Of a stretch of DNA of 64,000 bases, positions 27,537-36,561 are shown piece after piece. Within the stretch, counting starts at the first letter, position 1. Each line of letters opens with the position of its first letter. The position numbers and the translations under genes were made by a program. Under the pieces are notes generated by a model, which did no database searches, was not told the DNA's origin, and was given only the letters and a program-made list of their open reading frames with translations. The stretch is from Fodinicola acaciae (lineage in GTDB: Bacteria; Actinomycetota; Actinomycetes; Mycobacteriales; HKI-0501): assembly GCF_010993745.1 (NCBI RefSeq), contig NZ_WOTN01000001.1, forward strand, positions 561,235-625,234, given 5' to 3'.

Positions 27537-30500
27537 ATGTCGTCCGCCGGCCCGTCCAGTGATTCTTTCGTGCATCTCCACGTGCACACGGAGTATTCGA
27601 TGCTGGACGGCGCGGCGCGCCTGAAGGATCTCTTCGCCGAGGTGGAGCGGCAGGGGATGCCGGCGGTCGCGATGACCGACCACGGCAACATGCACGGCGC
27701 ATACGACTTCTACAAGCAGGCCACCAAGGCCGGCGTCACGCCGGTGATCGGCATCGAGGCGTACGTGGCGCCGGCCTCGCGGTTTCACAAGCAGCCGGTG
27801 AAGTGGGGTGACCCGCACCAGAAGAGCGACGACGTCTCCGGCGGCGGTCACTACACGCACAAGACGTTGTGGGCGCAGAACGCGACTGGCCTGCACAACC
27901 TGTTCAAGCTGACCTCGCGGGCCTACACCGAGGGGTTCGTCCGCAAGTGGGCCAGGATGGACGACGAGCTGCTCGCCGAGCACGCCGAGGGCGTGATGGC
28001 GACCACCGGCTGTCCGTCCGGCGAGGTGCAGACCCGGTTGCGGCTCGGCCATTACGACCTGGCCAGGGACGCGGCGGCGAAATACCGGGAGATCTTCGGA
28101 AAGGCCAACTACTTCATCGAGCTGATGGACCACGGCCTGTCCATCGAAAACCGTGTTCGCGACGGCCTGCTGCGGATCGCCAAGGAGGTCGGGATCCCGT
28201 TCGTCGTCACCAACGACTCGCATTACACCCACGAGTCCGACGCCGAGTCGCACGACGCGCTGCTGTGCATCCAGACCGGCAAGACGCTGGCCGATCCCGA
28301 CCGGTTCAAGTTCGACGGCACCGGTTACTACATCAAGAGCGCCGACCAGATGCGCGCCATCGACAGCTCCGACGCATGGCTGGAAGGCTGCCGCAACACA
28401 CTTCTGATCGCCGAGCGGGTCGACACCGCCGGCATGTTCCAGTTCAAGGACCTCAGTCCGCGCTATCCGGTGCCGGAGGGTGAGACCGAGGAGTCCTGGT
28501 TCCGCGCCGAGGTGGAGCGCGGCCTGCGCCGCCGGTTCCCCGACGGCGTGCCGCCGCGGCACCGCGAGCAGGCCGAGTACGAGATGAAGGTCATCCTGGA
28601 CAAGGGCTACGCGTCGTACTTCCTGGTCGTCGCCGACTTCATCATGTGGTCCAAGAACAACGGCGTCCGGGTCGGTCCGGGCCGTGGCTCGGCGGCCGGT
28701 GCGCTCGTCGCGTACGCGATGGGCATCACCGATCTCGACCCGCTGCCGCACGGCCTGATCTTCGAACGGTTCCTCAACCCCGAGCGCGAGTCGATGCCGG
28801 ACATCGACATCGACTTCGACGAGCGTGGCCGCGGTGACGTGATCCGTTACGTCACCGAGAAGTGGGGCGAGGACAAGATCGCGCAGATCGCGACGTACGG
28901 CACCATCAAGGCCAAGGCCGCGATCAAGGACGCCGGCCGCATCCAGGGCTTCCCGTACGCGCTGGGCGACCGGATCTCCAAGGCCTTCCCGCCGGCCGTG
29001 ATGGGCAAGGACATCCCGCTGTCCGGCGTGTTCGACGAGAAGCATCCGCGCTACAACGAGGCCGGCGAGCTGCGCCGGCTCTACAACGAAGAGGCCGACG
29101 TGCGGACGGTTTTCGACCGCGCGAAAGGCATCGAGGGGCTGATCCGGCAGACCGGCGTACACGCGGCCGGTGTGATCATGAGCTCGGAGACCATCACCGA
29201 CCACATCCCGATCATGCGGCGCGACTCCGACGGCGCCATCATCACCCAGTTCGACTATCCGACCTGTGAGTCGCTCGGCCTGCTGAAGATGGACTTCCTC
29301 GGCCTGCGCAACCTGACGATCATCGACGACGCGCTGCGCAACGTGAAGATGAACCACGAGGTCGAGATCGACCTGGAGCATCTGCCGCTGGACGACAAGA
29401 AGACCTATGAGCTGCTCGGCAAAGGTGACACGCTCGGCGTCTTCCAGTTCGACGGCGGTCCGATGCGGTCGCTGCTGCGGCTGATGCAGCCGGACAACTT
29501 CGAGGACATCTCCGCTGTCGGCGCGCTCTACCGGCCCGGTCCGATGGGTGCCAACTCGCACATCAACTACGCGCTGCGCAAAAACGGCCAGCAGGACATC
29601 ACGCCGATCCACCCGGAGCTCGAGGACGCGCTCAAGGACATCCTGGAGACGACCTACGGCCTGATCGTGTATCAGGAGCAGGTCATGCAGATCGCGCAGA
29701 AGGTCGCCAACTACACGCTCGGCCAGGCCGACCTGCTCCGCCGCGCGATGGGCAAGAAGAAAAAGGAAGTCCTGGACAAGGAGTTCGGGCCGTTCAGCGA
29801 GGGCATGAAGGCCAACGGCTTCTCGATGGCGGCGGTGAAGGCGCTGTGGGACATCCTGGTGCCGTTCTCCGACTACGCGTTCAACAAGGCACACAGCGCC
29901 GCATACGGTGTGGTGTCCTACTGGACGGCCTACCTGAAGGCCAACTATCCGGCCGAATACATGGCCGCGCTGCTCACCTCCGTACGCGACGACAAGGACA
30001 AGTCGGCGGTCTACCTCAACGAGTGCCGCCGGATGGGGATCAAGGTCCTGCCGCCGGACGTCAACGAGTCCAAGGCCGACTACACCCCGGTCGGCACCGA
30101 CATCCGCTTCGGCCTGGCCGCCGTCCGCAACGTCGGCGGCAACGTGGTGGCGGCGATCGAGCGCTGTCGGCAGGAAAAGGGCGCGTACACCGATTTCTAC
30201 GACTTCCTGCGGAAGGTCGACGCCGTCGCGTGCAACAAAAAGGTGATGGAGGCGCTGGTGAAGGCCGGCGCGTTCGACTCGCTCGGGCACGTACGGCGCG
30301 GCCTGCTGGCCATTCACGCCGACGCGGTGGACGCGTTTTCCGCCACCAAGCGCAACGAGGCGATCGGCCAGTTCGACTTGTTCGGCGACGTGACCGAGGG
30401 GGAGGAGTCGGTCGTCGTCACGCCGGCGATCCCGGACGGCGAGTGGGAGAAGGCCGACCTGCTGGCGTTCGAGCGGGAGATGCTCGGCCTGTACGTCTCC

Positions 30501-31079
30501 GACCATCCGCTGTCCGGCGTGGAGCACGTGCTCTCCGCGGCCGCCGACACCTCGTTGGTGGCGCTCAACGAGGACGCGGTGCCCGACGGCAAGCTGGTCA
30601 CCGTCGCCGGCATCCTGTCCGGGGTGACCCGCAAGGTCACCAAGGCCGGCAAGTCGTGGGCCCTCGCGCAGCTGGAGGATCTGTCCGGCTCGGTCGAGGC
30701 TCTGTTCTTCCCGGCCACGTACGAGCTGGTCGGCATGCACATCGCCGAGGACGCGATCGTCGTGCTCAAGGCGCGGGTGGACAAGCGCGACGACGTGCCC
30801 CGGCTGATCGTCTCCGACCTGTCGATCCCCAACCTCACCGACGTGTCCAAGGCCCCGGTGACGCTCGCCGTGCCGGCGACCCGGTGCACGCCGCCGCTGG
30901 TCAGCCAACTGCGCGAGGTGCTGGTCACTCACCCCGGCACGACCGAGGTGCGGCTGCGGGTCACCAACGGCAACCAGGCGACCGTGCTGCGACTGCAGGA
31001 CGGCCTGCGGGTGACCCCCTCGCCGGCGCTGATGGGTGACCTGAAGGCTCTGCTCGGCTCCGGCTGCATCGTCGCTTAG
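27537..31079 (+). CDS. dnaE: DNA polymerase III subunit alpha DnaE
   Basis: This replicative polymerase has about 1180 residues. An N-terminal PHP domain ([16 protein letters not shown], then [14 protein letters not shown]) is followed by the C-family polymerase core with catalytic PD422IDIDF and the palm/finger segments [13 protein letters not shown] and [10 protein letters not shown]. The helix-hairpin-helix and OB-fold regions form the C-terminus. The length matches DnaE1. The ATG at 27537 is chosen because the PHP domain follows directly; in-frame starts upstream to 27453 have no homologous sequence. Confidence 0.96.
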   Translation: MSSAGPSSDSFVHLHVHTEYSMLDGAARLKDLFAEVERQGMPAVAMTDHGNMHGAYDFYKQATKAGVTPVIGIEAYVAPASRFHKQPVKWGDPHQKSDDVSGGGHYTHKTLWAQNATGLHNLFKLTSRAYTEGFVRKWARMDDELLAEHAEGVMATTGCPSGEVQTRLRLGHYDLARDAAAKYREIFGKANYFIELMDHGLSIENRVRDGLLRIAKEVGIPFVVTNDSHYTHESDAESHDALLCIQTGKTLADPDRFKFDGTGYYIKSADQMRAIDSSDAWLEGCRNTLLIAERVDTAGMFQFKDLSPRYPVPEGETEESWFRAEVERGLRRRFPDGVPPRHREQAEYEMKVILDKGYASYFLVVADFIMWSKNNGVRVGPGRGSAAGALVAYAMGITDLDPLPHGLIFERFLNPERESMPDIDIDFDERGRGDVIRYVTEKWGEDKIAQIATYGTIKAKAAIKDAGRIQGFPYALGDRISKAFPPAVMGKDIPLSGVFDEKHPRYNEAGELRRLYNEEADVRTVFDRAKGIEGLIRQTGVHAAGVIMSSETITDHIPIMRRDSDGAIITQFDYPTCESLGLLKMDFLGLRNLTIIDDALRNVKMNHEVEIDLEHLPLDDKKTYELLGKGDTLGVFQFDGGPMRSLLRLMQPDNFEDISAVGALYRPGPMGANSHINYALRKNGQQDITPIHPELEDALKDILETTYGLIVYQEQVMQIAQKVANYTLGQADLLRRAMGKKKKEVLDKEFGPFSEGMKANGFSMAAVKALWDILVPFSDYAFNKAHSAAYGVVSYWTAYLKANYPAEYMAALLTSVRDDKDKSAVYLNECRRMGIKVLPPDVNESKADYTPVGTDIRFGLAAVRNVGGNVVAAIERCRQEKGAYTDFYDFLRKVDAVACNKKVMEALVKAGAFDSLGHVRRGLLAIHADAVDAFSATKRNEAIGQFDLFGDVTEGEESVVVTPAIPDGEWEKADLLAFEREMLGLYVSDHPLSGVEHVLSAAADTSLVALNEDAVPDGKLVTVAGILSGVTRKVTKAGKSWALAQLEDLSGSVEALFFPATYELVGMHIAEDAIVVLKARVDKRDDVPRLIVSDLSIPNLTDVSKAPVTLAVPATRCTPPLVSQLREVLVTHPGTTEVRLRVTNGNQATVLRLQDGLRVTPSPALMGDLKALLGSGCIVA

Positions 31080-31099
31080 CGGTGCGTAGCCGATGATCA

Positions 31100-31569
31100 T
31101 CAGCGGGTAGTCGTGTTCACCGCGGGGAGTGGACCGAAGCCGACTACGACGCTCTTCCGCAAGGCGTTCACGTCGAGCTGCACGCCGGAAGGGTGATCTT
31201 TGTACCCGAGCCGACATATGAACACCAGTACGCGGTCGCGGAAGGCAGCCGTTATCGCTTGCCGGACGCGGTCGTATTGCGTCAGCGTCATCGCGGACGT
31301 CCAGCCAATTCCCAGAATGTCCGCTTGGTCGCGGAGATCGTGTCACCTGGTGGCGGTGAGGAGTATGACCAGAAGATGACCGTGTACGCCCAAGCCGGAT
31401 CCAGTGGTATCTGATCGCCAAGGAGACGCCAGCCGGTTACTACGCCGACCTCTATCGGCTGGACCCGGCCACCAATCGGTACGTGCGGCATGCCGCGGCG
31501 CCGCCGGCGGACAAGCTCGAGCTGCCTGAGCCGTTCGACGGCATCCTGCGCCCGTGTGACCTTTCGTAA
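31100..31569 (+). pseudogene. Degraded Uma2-family (DUF820) nuclease-like gene
   Basis: Fragments of an Uma2/DUF820 protein can be read in two frames. The first runs WTEADYDALPQGVHVEL, then RLPDAVVLRQ, and VRLVAEIVSPGG with DQKMTVYAQAG. The second, after a one-base shift near 31397, reads IQWYLIAKETPAGYY through to a stop at 31569. About 50-60 residues usually found between the N-terminal motif and the PDAVV motif are absent, and no start codon is available in frame. Uma2 genes are abundant and often decay in actinobacteria. Confidence 0.7.
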
Positions 31570-31712
31570 ACTCGCCGGCGCCAAAAGGGTGGGGAACTGT
31601 TGATGTCACGCGGATCACACCGATTCGTGGCATCAAAACGGCCGGCTGGACAGTCCTAGTAGGTGAGAGCGGCAAACGAACAGGGCCGGTCGGCTCTGTC
31701 CTCCATATAGAT

Positions 31713-31747
31713 CGAAGGCGTCCCCGGAAAGAAGGGGGACGCCTTCG
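31713..31747. terminator. Hairpin terminator downstream of glutathione peroxidase
   Basis: CGAAGGCGTCCCC (31713-31725) pairs perfectly with GGGGACGCCTTCG (31735-31747) across a short A-rich loop. It lies six bases beyond the stop of the minus-strand peroxidase gene and after the plus-strand pseudogene, so it can serve both directions. Confidence 0.75.
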
Positions 31748-31753
31748 GACTTT

Positions 31754-32236
31754 CTAGAGCGCGGCCTCGATGGCGGCGGTGACCTCGGCGGCCTCCGGCT
31801 CGGTACGCGGGCGGAAGCGCGCGATCACCGAGCCGTCGCGCGACACCAGAAACTTCTCGAAGTTCCACTGCACGTCACCGGCGTTGCCGTCGGCGTCGGT
31901 CGCCTGGGTCAGCTCGGCGTAGAGCGGATGCCGGTCGTCGCCGTTGACATCGAGCTTCTCGAACATCGGAAAGCTGACACCGTACGTCGTGGAGCAGAAC
32001 TCCTGGATTTGCTCGGACGTCCCCGGTTCCTGGCCACCGAACTGGTTGCACGGAAAGCCGACGACCGAGAAACCCTGGTCGGCATAGCGCTTCTGCAGCC
32101 GCTCGAGCCCCTCGTACTGCGGCGTCAGGCCACAGCGCGAAGCGACGTTGACGACCAGCAGCGCCTTGTCGCCGAGCGCGCCGAGTGTGCTCGGCTCGCC
32201 GGCCAGCGTGGTCAGCGGGATGTCCTGGATGCTCAT
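31754..32236 (-). CDS. Glutathione peroxidase-like thiol peroxidase
   Basis: This 160-residue peroxidase reduces hydroperoxides. The catalytic tetrad region is visible: ASRC35G with cysteine rather than selenocysteine, GFPCNQFGGQEPG with the conserved Gln, and VQWNFEKFLV with the Trp and Asn. The second Cys in FPCNQ supports a thioredoxin-dependent BtuE/Gpx type. The start has a GAGGAGA ribosome site. It is the last gene of an operon running dehydratase, GntR, peroxidase. Confidence 0.93.
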   Translation of the reverse strand: MSIQDIPLTTLAGEPSTLGALGDKALLVVNVASRCGLTPQYEGLERLQKRYADQGFSVVGFPCNQFGGQEPGTSEQIQEFCSTTYGVSFPMFEKLDVNGDDRHPLYAELTQATDADGNAGDVQWNFEKFLVSRDGSVIARFRPRTEPEAAEVTAAIEAAL

Positions 32237-32278
32237 TACGCAATCTCCTCGATCAACGGCATGTCAAAGGGTCTAACT

Positions 32279-32638
32279 TCACTTCGTACGTAGTGCATTC
32301 CTGACCTGGTCGATCGCCTGGTCGTCATCGACGCCGAGCTGCCTGATCCGCGCCACGTACGCGACGGCCGCCTCGTGCGCGGCCTGCACGGCCGCGTCGC
32401 GGCCGGCGGCGACGAAGGTGCCGTGCCGGCCGCGGGTGACGACGACGCCGTCCTGCTCCAGCTCACGATAGGCGCGCGCCACGGTGTTCGCGGCCAGGCC
32501 GAGGTCGGTGGCGAGCTGGCGCACCGGCGGCAGCCGCGTGCCGGCCGGCAGCGCACCGGATCTGGCCTGGTCGCTGACCTGGGCGCGAAGCTGCTCGTAC
32601 GGTGGCGTCGCCGACCCGGCGTCGATCGTGAGGTTCAC
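32279..32638 (-). CDS. GntR-family (YtrA-like) regulator
   Basis: This 119-residue winged-helix regulator has PPYEQLRAQVSDQARSG, GTRLPPVRQLATDLGLA, NTVARAYRELEQDG and the wing TRGRHGTFV, plus a short helical tail. It begins only five bases after the dehydratase stop and ends 42 bases before the peroxidase gene, so it is co-transcribed with both. It uses a GTG start. It is the second YtrA-type regulator in the window, but it lacks an adjacent membrane gene. Confidence 0.88.
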   Translation of the reverse strand: MNLTIDAGSATPPYEQLRAQVSDQARSGALPAGTRLPPVRQLATDLGLAANTVARAYRELEQDGVVVTRGRHGTFVAAGRDAAVQAAHEAAVAYVARIRQLGVDDDQAIDQVRNALRTK

Positions 32639-32643
32639 GAATG

Positions 32644-34365
32644 TCAGTGTGAGTCACGCGGCACGTCGTGTCCGCTCGCGCCGACCAGGAAGTCCAGGTC
32701 GACGCCGTGGTTGGCCTGCAGCACGTGCTCGCCGTAGAGCCGGACCCACCCGCGGTCGGCGTGCGGCGCGGGTGCCTTCCAATCGGCGCGGCGGCGCGCC
32801 AGCTCCTCGTCGTCGACCTCCAGTGTGATGGAGCGCGACGGCACGTCCAGCGAGATCAGGTCGCCGGTCTGTACGAGTGCGAGCGGTCCGCCGACGGCCG
32901 CCTCCGGCGACACGTGCAGCACCACCGTGCCGTACGCGGTGCCGGACATCCGGCCGTCGCAGATCCGCACCATGTCGTTGATGCCGCGCTTGAGCAGCTT
33001 GGTCGGCAGCGTCACGTTGCTGACCTCCGGCATGCCGGGATAGCCGCGCGGACCGCAGTTGCGGATCACCAGCACGGTGTTCTCGTCCACCGGCATGTCC
33101 TCGTCCTCGGCCACCGCGTAATACTCCTCCGGCGACTCGAACACCATCGCCGGGCCGCGGTGTCGCATCAGGTGAGGCGACGCGGCCGACTGCTTGATGA
33201 CCGCGCCGTCCGGTGCCAGGTTGCCGCGCAGTACGGCGGTGCCGGTGCCGGCCTCCTGCAGCGGATTGTCCAGCGTACGAATGACTTCGCGGTTGTAGCA
33301 CTCCGCGCCGGCGACGTTTTCCGCGATCGTACGACCGGTGACGGTGATCGCGTCGGTGTTGAGCAGCGCCCCGAGCTCGGCCATCACGGCCGGAATGCCG
33401 CCGGCGTAACAGAAGTCCTCCATCAGGAACCGGCCGGACGGCATCAGGTCGACCAGGGTCGGGATTTCCCGTGCCAGCCGGTCGAAATCGTCGAGCTCCA
33501 GCGGTACGCCGAGCCGGCCGGCGATCGCGATGAGGTGGATGACCGCGTTGGTGGAGCCGCCGATCGCGGCGTTGACGCGGATGGCGTTTTCGAAGGCCGC
33601 GCGGGTCATGATCTGGCTCGGCCGCAGGTCTTCCTCGACCATCTTCACGATCCGCTGGCCGGCCTGCGTGGCGGTCTTGTAGCGGCGCGCGTCGACCGCC
33701 GGCCAGGTCGCCGAGTATGGCAGCTGCATGCCGAGCGCCTCGGCCATGCTGGCCATCGTCGAGGCCGTACCCATCGTCATGCAGTGGCCGTTGGACCGCG
33801 ACATGCAGCTCTCGGCGAAGAAGCACTCCTCCTGGCTCATCCGGCCGGCGCGTACCTCCTCGTCGAACTTCCACACGTGGGTGCCCGAGCCGATGTCCTG
33901 GCCCTTGAACTTGCCGTTCAGCATCGGTCCGCCGGTCACCATCACCGCCGGGATGTCCACGCTGGAGGCCGCCATCAGCAGGCCGGGCGTCGTCTTGTCG
34001 CAGCCGGACAGCAGCACCACCCCGTCCATCGGGTTGGCGCGCATCAGCTCCTCGGCCTCCATGGCGAGCAGGTTGCGATAGAGCATCGCGGTCGGCCGCA
34101 GCAGCGTCTCGCCCAGCGCCATCGCCGGAAACGCCAGCGGAAAGCCGCCGGCCTGCCACACGCCGGTCTTGACCGCCTCGGCGACCCTGGTCAGGTGCGC
34201 GTTGCAAGGGGCGAGGTCGGACGCGGTGACCGCGATGCCGATCACCGGCCGGCCGTCGAACACCTCGTCGACGTAGCCCTGGTTACGCATCCACGAACGG
34301 TGGATCATCCCGGATTTGTCCGACCCACCGAACCAGGTGGTGCTCCGCCGCGCGTTCACTGGCAC
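32644..34365 (-). CDS. IlvD/Edd-family sugar-acid dehydratase (arabonate/xylonate type)
   Basis: This 573-residue Fe-S dehydratase converts a diol acid to a 2-keto acid. Cluster-ligand cysteines occur at C54 (LAPCNAHL), C122 (SGCDKTTPG) and in the block ESCMSRSNGHCMTMG (about 190-204). The N-terminal RRSTTWFGG and HRSWMRNQGY are characteristic of arabonate/xylonate dehydratases rather than housekeeping IlvD. The GTG at 34365 lies very close to a GAGGAG ribosome site; a second GTG six bases on is equally possible. With the KdgK-like kinase it suggests pentonate or hexonate catabolism. Confidence 0.85.
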   Translation of the reverse strand: MPVNARRSTTWFGGSDKSGMIHRSWMRNQGYVDEVFDGRPVIGIAVTASDLAPCNAHLTRVAEAVKTGVWQAGGFPLAFPAMALGETLLRPTAMLYRNLLAMEAEELMRANPMDGVVLLSGCDKTTPGLLMAASSVDIPAVMVTGGPMLNGKFKGQDIGSGTHVWKFDEEVRAGRMSQEECFFAESCMSRSNGHCMTMGTASTMASMAEALGMQLPYSATWPAVDARRYKTATQAGQRIVKMVEEDLRPSQIMTRAAFENAIRVNAAIGGSTNAVIHLIAIAGRLGVPLELDDFDRLAREIPTLVDLMPSGRFLMEDFCYAGGIPAVMAELGALLNTDAITVTGRTIAENVAGAECYNREVIRTLDNPLQEAGTGTAVLRGNLAPDGAVIKQSAASPHLMRHRGPAMVFESPEEYYAVAEDEDMPVDENTVLVIRNCGPRGYPGMPEVSNVTLPTKLLKRGINDMVRICDGRMSGTAYGTVVLHVSPEAAVGGPLALVQTGDLISLDVPSRSITLEVDDEELARRRADWKAPAPHADRGWVRLYGEHVLQANHGVDLDFLVGASGHDVPRDSH

Positions 34366-34478
34366 GTCTCCTCGCTCCAGAAAATAGATCCTGCAGGATT
34401 GACCTCATCAGGACCGGCCCGCGTACGCAACGTCCTGGCCTGCAGAGGCCCGTCGCGGTGTGACAAGCTCGAACGGTT

Positions 34479-35225
34479 ATGACGAGTGAGCAGCAGGCCG
34501 CCGACCCGGCGCCGGTGGACGAGCCACGGCCGACGGTCGACGCCAACCTGGCCGACCCGTACGCGCACTGGCAGCCGCCACCACTGCCGATCAGCCGCGC
34601 GTTCGCGGTCGGCGACCTGCGCGGCGCGGTGATCATGGCGGCGATCCTGACCGTGCTCGGCGGACCGGCCGGCCTGCTCTGGACGCTGCTGGCGCCGCAC
34701 GCGTCGGCCGTACGGTCCGATGGGGTCGCCGTCTATGCCGGCTTCAACAACGAGGTCTTCATCGCCGCCGACGCGACGCTCGGCGCGATCGGCCTGGTGA
34801 TCGGCATCGTGGCCGGTGTCGCCGGCTATGCGTGGCGCGGCAAGCGCGGGCCATGGATGGCGATCGGACTGGCCGTCGGTGCGGCCGCCGGCTCGCTGCT
34901 GGCCGCCTACCTCGGCCACCAGATCGGCCTGTCCAGCTTCAACCGGCTGGTCAACTCGGCGCCGGCCGGCGTGGAGTTCAGCGTGCCGGTGAACCTGCGC
35001 GCGACCGGCGTACTGCTGATCGAGCCGCTGGTCGCGGTGCTGGTGTATGTGGTGACCGCCGGCTGGTCCAAGTACGGCGACCTGCGCCGCGGCGACTTCG
35101 AGATCCCACCGGAGATCTGGCCCGGTGTCGATCCGGAGCCTAGTTCAGACTTAGCGGGGCCCGAAGCTCCGCCAGCGGGACCGGCACCGCCTTCAGCCGC
35201 CGGAGCATCGTCGCCTCCCGCTTGA
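34479..35225 (+). CDS. DUF2567-like membrane protein
   Basis: This 248-residue protein has a Pro-rich cytoplasmic N-terminus (1-48), four membrane helices (about 50-68, 92-117, 124-143 and 178-198) and a hydrophilic tail. FNNEVFIAADATLGAIGLVIG and WRGKRGPWMAIGLAVGA resemble DUF2567 proteins of actinobacteria. The function is unknown. Its last 86 bases overlap the 3' end of the convergent LON-domain gene; that shared part encodes only Pro/Ala/Ser-rich sequence, so the true functional end may be earlier. Confidence 0.75.
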   Translation: MTSEQQAADPAPVDEPRPTVDANLADPYAHWQPPPLPISRAFAVGDLRGAVIMAAILTVLGGPAGLLWTLLAPHASAVRSDGVAVYAGFNNEVFIAADATLGAIGLVIGIVAGVAGYAWRGKRGPWMAIGLAVGAAAGSLLAAYLGHQIGLSSFNRLVNSAPAGVEFSVPVNLRATGVLLIEPLVAVLVYVVTAGWSKYGDLRRGDFEIPPEIWPGVDPEPSSDLAGPEAPPAGPAPPSAAGASSPPA

Positions 35226-35868
35226 GCAGCCGCAGCTCGCGGCGCAGCCGGGTGATCGTCGAGACCTCGGCGAGCAGCGCCTGCCGGTCGTCCTGCGGCA
35301 GCGGCGCGCTCGCGGCGACCAGATGCGAGAGCGTGGCCGGGTCGGTCGGCAGCTTCACTGTCGTCGCGCTCGCCGCCGAGGTCAGCTCGATGTGCATCGG
35401 TGGCGCGTCGGCATCCTGTTTCGTCTCGGTGACCGCCGCGATCAACGCGACGTACCGCTGGAACACCTCACCGACGCTGACCGACAGCAGCGCCGCCTCG
35501 CTCTCGTCGTACGGCGAGTCGGGCAGCCATTCCACCTCGCCGTTCGGATACGGCGCAGATGTGGTGTCCAGGTCGTGCAACCGAAAACGTCGGCGTCCGA
35601 CGGTGACGATGTCATAGCGGCCGTCCGGATACGCGGCGACCTGGCGCAGCTCGGCCGTGCAGCCGACCTCGTACAGCGCCTTCACGCCGTCCTCGCCGAC
35701 TTCCCAACCCTGCTTGATGCTCACCACGCCGAACTCCCGGCCGGGACCCTCCGGCGCGGCCATCAGCCGCCGGGTCAGCTCGCGATAGCGCGGCTCGAAA
35801 ACGTGGAGCGGCAACACCACACCGGGGAACAGCACAGTCCCCAACGGGAACAACGGTATGGCCTCCAC
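35140..35868 (-). CDS. LON substrate-binding-domain (PUA-like) protein
   Basis: This 242-residue protein is a stand-alone Lon N-terminal domain without protease or ATPase. It begins EAIPLFPLGTVLFPGVVLPLHVFEPRYREL, the LON signature (written here in overlapping form from residue 2), followed by EFGVVSIKQGWEVG and a helical C-terminal half ending in basic coiled residues. The GTG at 35868 starts exactly at the domain. Such proteins are widespread in actinobacteria; the role is unproven but may be substrate recognition. It converges with and overlaps the DUF2567 gene and is divergent from the sigma factor. Confidence 0.85.
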   Translation of the reverse strand: MEAIPLFPLGTVLFPGVVLPLHVFEPRYRELTRRLMAAPEGPGREFGVVSIKQGWEVGEDGVKALYEVGCTAELRQVAAYPDGRYDIVTVGRRRFRLHDLDTTSAPYPNGEVEWLPDSPYDESEAALLSVSVGEVFQRYVALIAAVTETKQDADAPPMHIELTSAASATTVKLPTDPATLSHLVAASAPLPQDDRQALLAEVSTITRLRRELRLLKREATMLRRLKAVPVPLAELRAPLSLN

Positions 35869-36036
35869 TCCGGGGACTGTATGCCGCCGGAGCGCGCTTC
35901 GCCTGGTGAATCCACCGGCGTACGGCGTTGTCCCAGGTTGGCGCGGCGCAAGAAAATACCGCCAGCTGAAACTTGTCGCGCCTGCCAAACCTCGACGAGT
36001 TAGCGGGCCAAGTCGACGACAGCGAGAGGGGCGGGG

Positions 36037-36561
36037 TTGAGCGGGGCCACCGAGGTGTTGGAGGAGCTCTACCGGGACGCCAGACAGCAACTGGTGCTCG
36101 CCGCGTACGCCCTGACCGGTGACGTGGGTGAGGCACAGGAGGCGGTGCAGGAGGCGTTCGTACGCGCGCTGGCGCGGCCGGCGAAGGTGTTGCGGGCCGA
36201 CAATCCGGTCGCCTGGATGCGGACCGTGACGCTCAACATCGTGCGCGGCAAGCAGCGACGACAGCGGCGTTTTGGCGTGTTGGTGCGAAAGATCCCGGTA
36301 CCGGGTCTGGTGCCGGGGCTGGCACCGGACCGGGTCGCGCTGATCTCGGCGATCTGGCGGCTGCCGGTCGCGCAGCGCGAGGCGATCGCGCTCTACTACT
36401 TCGCCGACCTGCCGGTGGAGGACGTGGCGGTCGTGATGAACGCCCCGGTGAACTCGGTGAAGACCTGGCTGCGGCGCGGCCGGCTGGCGCTGGCCGAGGA
36501 GTTCGACGAGGCCGGCGACGACGAGCTGACCGGATCGCTCAATGGAGGCAGCGGTGAGTGA
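36037..36561 (+). CDS. ECF RNA polymerase sigma factor (SigE-like)
   Basis: This 174-residue sigma-70 family protein has region 2 (about 8-75: LAAYALTGDVGEAQEAVQEAFVRAL then NPVAWMRTVTLNIVRG) and region 4 (about 110-155: LPVAQREAIALYYFADL, then NSVKTWLRRGRLAL), with no region 1 or 3. The start is TTG with a GAGAGGGGCGGGG ribosome site. The stop overlaps the next gene, whose protein looks like its membrane partner, as expected of a sigma/anti-sigma pair. Confidence 0.88.
   Translation: MSGATEVLEELYRDARQQLVLAAYALTGDVGEAQEAVQEAFVRALARPAKVLRADNPVAWMRTVTLNIVRGKQRRQRRFGVLVRKIPVPGLVPGLAPDRVALISAIWRLPVAQREAIALYYFADLPVEDVAVVMNAPVNSVKTWLRRGRLALAEEFDEAGDDELTGSLNGGSGE

Noticed and set aside
27456-31421. 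1321-codon minus-strand frame opposite dnaE
   Set aside because: Shadow frame of dnaE with no domain content; typical of high-GC third positions.
31570-31712. Possible small RNA between the pseudogene and the peroxidase terminator
   Set aside because: No promoter or structure apart from the terminator could be supported.
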